Positions 6,977-10,182 of a DNA stretch of 10,182 nt are shown piece by piece; positions within the stretch are counted from its first letter, which is position 1, and each line of letters opens with the position of its first letter. The DNA comes from Candidatus Colimorpha enterica (lineage in GTDB: Bacteria > Bacillota > Clostridia > Oscillospirales > CAG-272), in NCBI GenBank assembly GCA_000433515.1, contig FR891145.1, positions 14,012-24,193 of the forward strand, read 5' to 3'. The notes under the pieces are model-generated. The model worked only from the letters and a program-made list of their open reading frames with translations. It was not told where the DNA came from and did no database searches. The position numbers and the translations under genes were made by a program.

Positions 6977-8848
6977 TCAGTCAATTTTCCACGGACGGTA
7001 TAGTCTCTTCTCCCAACCGGTAAGTGAGCCGTCACGCTTCATACCGTCCTGCTTCAGCCATATTCGCATTCCGCAGTTTCCGCGGTTGTTCCATTTATAG
7101 TACGGTGTCAGTATGACATCCCGTCCGTCGGTGGTTTTTCCGGTCACGGTGCCGTCGCTGTTGTGAACAAGGGGGGCATCCGAAAGGACAAAATCCACGT
7201 CGCCGCCGTTGTCGACAGCCTCGGCACAGTATATGAATCTGCCGTATCTGACCGCGACCCGATCATCCGGGTGAAGCATGATATAACAGTTTTCCCAGAC
7301 GTATGGGTGTGATTCCTCACGGATAACGCGGTACTCAAACGAAATTCCTACGGTATCGTCATCGGAAAACTCACGTTCAATCACTGCGTAGCCGTTTTCA
7401 ATCTCTGGTGCGACGGCTTTCCCGTTCAGTGTCAACGTCCACCCCTGTGCGTACTCCGGGATCCTTATATGGAGCCGGAGTCTTCGTCCTTCGGAAGAGG
7501 CGATCTTCAGTTTTCCGTCGCGGTAGCTCAGCTTGAGCCCGTCGATCCCGGTCTCCGATCCTATATGAAGGTTCAGATAAAGATCGTCGCCGGAATATGA
7601 CCATATATAAGTCTTGAGCGCACCCATCATCTTGAGAAGCATCGGGGGGCAGCACGGGCATTTATGCCAGTCCCATCTTTCGATATCTCCGTGGCTGACA
7701 AGCGGGTTGATATATGTATATTTTACTCCCGATTCCGACAGTGAAGCGAGAACGTTGTTATAGAACACCCGCTCGAACACGTCAAAGAACGAGGAATCGC
7801 CGTATGTCCTGTGCATCTCACCTGCCCAGAACGCCATTGCAACGCCGGCGCAGGTCTCAAGGTAAGCGTCAGACGGAAGCTCGTACTGATACCCGAATCT
7901 CTCCTCGTCCTTCAGTGCACCGATACCGCCGGTGACGTGCATCTTTGTTTCGGTAACGTTCTGCCAGAGCCTAAGGGACGAATCAAAAAGCTCCTTTTCT
8001 CCCGTCTCGTTTGCGACCGCTGCCATTCCGGTATATACAAGCGCGGCTCTGACCGCGTGACCGACAGCTTCCTTCTGCTTTCTCAACGGTTCGTGATCCT
8101 GTGCGTACTCACGCATATATTTCGGGAAGGCGGCACGGTTTTCGTGGACTCCGCGGTAATCAATCCAGAAACGGCTGAGCTCAAAATATGCATCTGCATC
8201 GGCTCCGAGCTCTTCGGCAAGCTCCGGTTCATTCTTCATAAGCCGGTAAAGCTGAACCGTTGCCTGCTCGATCATCGGATGCGCGGAGACAATGTTTTTT
8301 TTCGGCGGATATCCGATCTCGGAACAGATGTAATTTGCCATTTTCACCGCAACTGACAGCAGTTTTTTCTTTCCGGTCGCTATATAGTTATGAACCCCTG
8401 CCTCAAAAAGACAGCCGGCATTGTACAGGTCGTGCTGGATTATCAGGAAACCGCCGTTCTGTCCGAAACGGTTATTGGGGTGCTTTATTGAGGTAAAGGT
8501 GTTGATATATCCGTCGCCGGATGCCTCCTGTGCTCTTGCTGCTTCGTCGATATACCTGTCAAAACGGCTTTCAAGCGCAGGATCAGCAAATTCGGTAAAA
8601 AGGTCGGAGCCACCGCGGATTATCTCGTATATCATACCGTCCTGCCATGGGGTGCCGAAGAATTCGTCTTTTCCGAGGCGGTCGGCAATATTAATGAAGT
8701 TTTTTTCTGTTCCGTCATTTTCGTACTTATGCCACACATCCGGAAGCGTTACCTCCGCGATTTTGCGCAGAAGCGGGGTAATAAACTTATCGTCAGTCTT
8801 TATATTCCGGATGTCGGGGTATTCAAGCGGATGTTTCAGTCTGTTCAT
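6977..8848 (-). CDS. GH127 beta-L-arabinofuranosidase-type enzyme (DUF1680 family)
   Basis: The protein has 623 residues from the ATG at 8848, close to the family's usual size. The family (type enzyme HypBA1 of Bifidobacterium longum) removes terminal beta-L-arabinofuranose, for example from hydroxyproline-linked plant oligosaccharides, using a zinc-bound cysteine nucleophile. Visible landmarks are VGHAVRAALVYTGMA, GGIGALKDEERFGYQYELP, ETC (Glu331, Cys333) and CPCC (397-400). By my recollection of HypBA1, Glu331, Cys333, Cys399 and Cys400 match the zinc ligands, one cysteine of the CC pair is the nucleophile, and the Glu before RF (316) matches the acid/base. The C-terminal part holds the beta-sandwich with RVAVRYGRFIYCAE and TPYYKWNNRG. 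There is no signal peptide, so it should act in the cytoplasm on imported oligosaccharides. A longer TTG start at 8896 was rejected because it lies inside the promoter. AAAGGGA is the likely Shine-Dalgarno, about 14 bases from the ATG. First gene of the operon. Confidence 0.93.
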   Translation of the reverse strand: MNRLKHPLEYPDIRNIKTDDKFITPLLRKIAEVTLPDVWHKYENDGTEKNFINIADRLGKDEFFGTPWQDGMIYEIIRGGSDLFTEFADPALESRFDRYIDEAARAQEASGDGYINTFTSIKHPNNRFGQNGGFLIIQHDLYNAGCLFEAGVHNYIATGKKKLLSVAVKMANYICSEIGYPPKKNIVSAHPMIEQATVQLYRLMKNEPELAEELGADADAYFELSRFWIDYRGVHENRAAFPKYMREYAQDHEPLRKQKEAVGHAVRAALVYTGMAAVANETGEKELFDSSLRLWQNVTETKMHVTGGIGALKDEERFGYQYELPSDAYLETCAGVAMAFWAGEMHRTYGDSSFFDVFERVFYNNVLASLSESGVKYTYINPLVSHGDIERWDWHKCPCCPPMLLKMMGALKTYIWSYSGDDLYLNLHIGSETGIDGLKLSYRDGKLKIASSEGRRLRLHIRIPEYAQGWTLTLNGKAVAPEIENGYAVIEREFSDDDTVGISFEYRVIREESHPYVWENCYIMLHPDDRVAVRYGRFIYCAEAVDNGGDVDFVLSDAPLVHNSDGTVTGKTTDGRDVILTPYYKWNNRGNCGMRIWLKQDGMKRDGSLTGWEKRLYRPWKID

Positions 8849-8886
8849 GTCGGTTTTAAATTTCCCTTTCGGTTGTTTCTGAACTA

Positions 8887-8915
8887 ATATTAACAAATTT
8901 CGTGTTGCATGTCTA
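8887..8915 (-). promoter_or_regulatory. Promoter of the five-gene sugar operon
   Basis: The minus strand reads TAGACA (8915-8910), 17 bases, TAATAT (8892-8887). Each box differs from the sigma-A consensus at one position. Transcription would start near 8880, giving a leader of about 32 bases before the GH127 ATG at 8848. The first base of the -10-distal box region is shared with the opposing promoter of the AraC-type gene (base 8910). No other strong promoter is visible in the gaps between operon genes, so this likely drives all five. Confidence 0.72.
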
Positions 8916-8933
8916 TGTCATATGTGGTAAACT
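8905..8933 (+). promoter_or_regulatory. Promoter of the AraC-type regulator gene
   Basis: The plus strand reads TTGCAT (8905-8910), a 17-base spacer, TAAACT (8928-8933), with TGG directly before the -10 box (extended -10). The expected transcription start is near 8940, about 27 bases before the ATG at 8967. The -35 box shares base 8910 with the -35 box of the divergent sugar-operon promoter. Confidence 0.6.
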
Positions 8934-8934
8934 G

Positions 8935-8944
8935 ATTGTACAAT
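8935..8944. repeat. Perfect 10-base palindrome ATTGTACAAT at the regulator's start site
   Basis: ATTGTACAAT is its own reverse complement and straddles the expected transcription start of the AraC-type gene. It could be an operator for autoregulation or for another repressor. AraC-type proteins more often use direct repeats, so the link to the neighbouring regulator is weak. A 10-base palindrome can also occur by chance in AT-rich DNA. Confidence 0.3.
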
Positions 8945-8966
8945 ATGGAAACCCGGAGATTTACCG

Positions 8967-9845
8967 ATGGGATATTACGATATCACTGTTCCGCGCAGGC
9001 TTGAGCTGTCACACCCAAATGTTCACCATAAGGGTCTTGTTCATCCGCGCAGGATTATGCAGGTTCACGATTTTCTGTACATTACTGAAGGCGAATGGGA
9101 AATTTTCCTCGGCGAAAAACCATATTTGCTGGAAAAGGACGACATGATAATACTTCACGCCGGAGTTGAACATTACGGAAACAAGCCTTGTCTGCCTGAG
9201 ACTAAGGTATACTTTCTGCATGTTTTCCCGGAGGAGCGGGATTCGTTCAGGGAGATATCCGAAACACCGCCGCACGGATGCGTAAAAATTGCCAACGTTG
9301 TTCACTGCCGCGGCAATCTTGAGATAAAAAAGCTGTTCAAGGAGATAATTTCGACCTTCTGGAACGGCACGCCTCAGAGCGTAAGCAAGAATTCGGTTCT
9401 GCTGCATATGCTTCTTCTCCGCGCCTCAGAAGCAGAAAATGCCGGTTCCGGAAGCGAAACCGACATAACCGAAAGATGCATCAACATTATCAACAGTCAT
9501 CCTGAACGCTTTGTATCTCCGGAGGAAATGGCACGCGCTCTCTTTGTATCGGAGCGCACGCTCAGGAATGCTTTTAAACGCAGCCATAACACCACCCCGT
9601 ACAACTATCAGCGCGATCTTAAGCTGAAGCGGGCAATTGCGCTGATGAGGGAATACCCGGAGATGACCATGCGCGAGATAGCACTTAACCTCGGATTTGC
9701 CGATGATTCCCATTTCAGCAAGGTCTTCAAGTCCGTCTACGGTGTTTCACCGGCTAATTACAAAAACAGCCTCGCCGAAAAAGACGAGGTTCCGGGAATC
9801 AGCTTCATGCCGATTTCGGAGAATGATATTGTTCGGCAGTGCTGA
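8967..9845 (+). CDS. AraC-family transcriptional regulator with cupin sensor domain
   Basis: The protein has 292 residues, normal for the family. Residues about 10-100 form an AraC-type cupin sugar-sensing domain (HDFLYITEGEWEIFLGE, then a DDMIILHAGVEHYG strand). The C-terminal 168-270 segment carries two helix-turn-helix units: SPEEMARALFVSERTLRNAF (184-203), and MREIALNLGFADDSHFSKVF (235-254) leading into the signature YGVSPANYK. The start at 8967 is supported by GGAG at 8955-8958, eight bases upstream. The gene is divergent from the GH127 operon and shares its 118-base control region, the usual arrangement for a local activator of sugar-use genes. The inducer is probably a sugar released from the operon's substrate; L-arabinose or an arabino-oligosaccharide is inferred, not shown. 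Confidence 0.93.
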   Translation: MGYYDITVPRRLELSHPNVHHKGLVHPRRIMQVHDFLYITEGEWEIFLGEKPYLLEKDDMIILHAGVEHYGNKPCLPETKVYFLHVFPEERDSFREISETPPHGCVKIANVVHCRGNLEIKKLFKEIISTFWNGTPQSVSKNSVLLHMLLLRASEAENAGSGSETDITERCINIINSHPERFVSPEEMARALFVSERTLRNAFKRSHNTTPYNYQRDLKLKRAIALMREYPEMTMREIALNLGFADDSHFSKVFKSVYGVSPANYKNSLAEKDEVPGISFMPISENDIVRQC

Positions 9846-9932
9846 TTTCAAAACAGTTCCGAACTCGTACTGTCGGAAAGTGCATTTGATGGGCTCCCTT
9901 TAAAGCGCAGAACTGTCCGATTCTAAAATTAC

Positions 9933-9964
9933 GATCCCGGTTTTCTGTAACCGGGATCTGTTTT
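9933..9964 (+). terminator. Terminator of the AraC-type regulator gene
   Basis: A perfect 10-base stem (GATCCCGGTT 9933-9942, AACCGGGATC 9949-9958, 6-base loop) is followed by TG and TTTT (9961-9964). It sits 87 bases after the regulator's stop codon. The opposite strand has GTAATTTT after the stem, so it may also act as a weak second stop for the rRNA operon. I see no gene in 9846-9932. Confidence 0.8.
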
Positions 9965-9982
9965 ATCATAGAATTTGCAAAC

Positions 9983-10010
9983 AAAAAAGCTCCGAACAAA
10001 TCGGAGCTTT
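9983..10010 (-). terminator. Terminator of the rRNA operon
   Basis: On the minus strand a 10-base perfect stem (AAAGCTCCGA 10010-10001, TCGGAGCTTT 9995-9986 read in that direction, 5-base loop) is followed directly by further T residues (9985-9983), giving six consecutive T in all with the end of the stem. It lies about 70 bases downstream of the 23S rRNA 3' end and faces the regulator's terminator, as expected between convergent transcription units. Confidence 0.88.
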
Positions 10011-10079
10011 AAGTGAAATATTCATTCACAACCGAAAAGAAAGCAAACGCGAAACTCAGATGAACCTGAACTATATAAG

Positions 10080-10182
10080 AAGTTCAAGCCCTCGGTCAAT
10101 TAGTATCGGTCAGCTGAACACATTACTGTGCTTACACCTCCGACCTATCAAACTTGTAGTCTGCAAGTGACCTTACTAGCTT
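10080..10182 (-). rRNA. 23S ribosomal RNA, 3' end (rest beyond right edge)
   Basis: Read on the minus strand, the segment contains the highly conserved 3' end of 23S rRNA: GTTTGATAGGTCGGAGGTGT, then GTTCAGCTGACCGATACTAA, and the terminal GACCGAGGGCTTGAACTT. The mature 3' end is placed near 10080 by comparison with the E. coli end (GAGGCTTAACCTT); it is uncertain by a few bases. About 103 of roughly 2,900 bases are in the window. The 70 bases between this end and the terminator at 9983-10010 hold no 5S rRNA or tRNA that I can recognise, only A-rich sequence and short weak inverted repeats. Confidence 0.95.

Noticed and set aside
8850..8875. Direct repeat TCGGTT (8850-8855 and 8869-8874) in the operon leader
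   Set aside because: Only six bases, downstream of the promoter, and easily due to chance.
8849..8896. Longer GH127 start at a TTG codon (8896)
   Set aside because: The TTG lies between the -35 and -10 boxes of the operon promoter, so it would not be transcribed. It has no Shine-Dalgarno, and the ATG at 8848 gives a normal family N terminus.
9846..9932. Possible small RNA or structured element after the regulator gene
   Set aside because: Short inverted matches (ACAGTTC with GAACTGT, TTCCGA with TCGGAA) exist, but no promoter, conserved motif or strong stem supports an RNA gene.
1..10182. CRISPR array, tRNA genes, insertion sequences, phage genes or antiphage defence genes
   Set aside because: Both strands were read for regular repeats, transposase or integrase motifs and cloverleaf ends; none was found.

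Overview
The window looks like chromosome of an uncultured-type Clostridia (Bacillota) from a plant-fibre or gut habitat. The evidence is a ylmH-type gene, short purine-rich Shine-Dalgarno sites, intrinsic terminators with U-tracts, Gram-positive lipoprotein signals, a C-terminal cell-surface anchor, and a 23S rRNA 3' end with the clostridial-type sequence GACCGAGGGCTTGAACTT. Base composition looks roughly balanced. I cannot name a genus from the sequence alone.

Layout, left to right. Positions 1-588 (minus strand) hold the first 196 residues of a YlmH-type S4 RNA-binding protein that runs off the left edge. Positions 601-675 hold a compact junction: a strong intrinsic terminator for the operon to its right, interleaved with a near-consensus promoter for ylmH. 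Positions 672-8848 (minus strand) are one tightly packed five-gene operon. In order of transcription it encodes a GH127 beta-L-arabinofuranosidase-type enzyme, a membrane-anchored CBM9-like protein, an ABC solute-binding lipoprotein, a second CBM9-like protein with a PPETGD-type surface-anchor tail, and a 923-residue lipoprotein with an (alpha/alpha) toroid, glycosidase-like C-terminal half. Gaps between genes are 12-29 bases, and the last pair overlaps by 8 bases. Positions 8849-8966 are a divergent control region with two back-to-back promoters whose -35 boxes share one base. Positions 8967-9845 (plus strand) encode a cupin-type AraC-family regulator with its own terminator at 9933-9964. From the right edge, a minus-strand 23S rRNA gene ends near 10080 and is followed by its own terminator at 9983-10010, with no 5S rRNA in between.

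Inferred working model: the AraC-type protein senses a sugar and controls the divergent operon. The large lipoprotein and the two surface CBM9-like proteins capture or cut an arabinose-containing plant glycan outside the membrane. The lipoprotein binding protein passes oligosaccharides to an ABC permease encoded elsewhere. The cytoplasmic GH127 enzyme then releases L-arabinose. The most novel elements are the uncharacterised large lipoprotein and the pair of CBM9-like paralogues with different anchors and a shared CHQC motif. The cassette sits between two core loci (an rRNA operon and ylmH), which suggests an accessory insertion.
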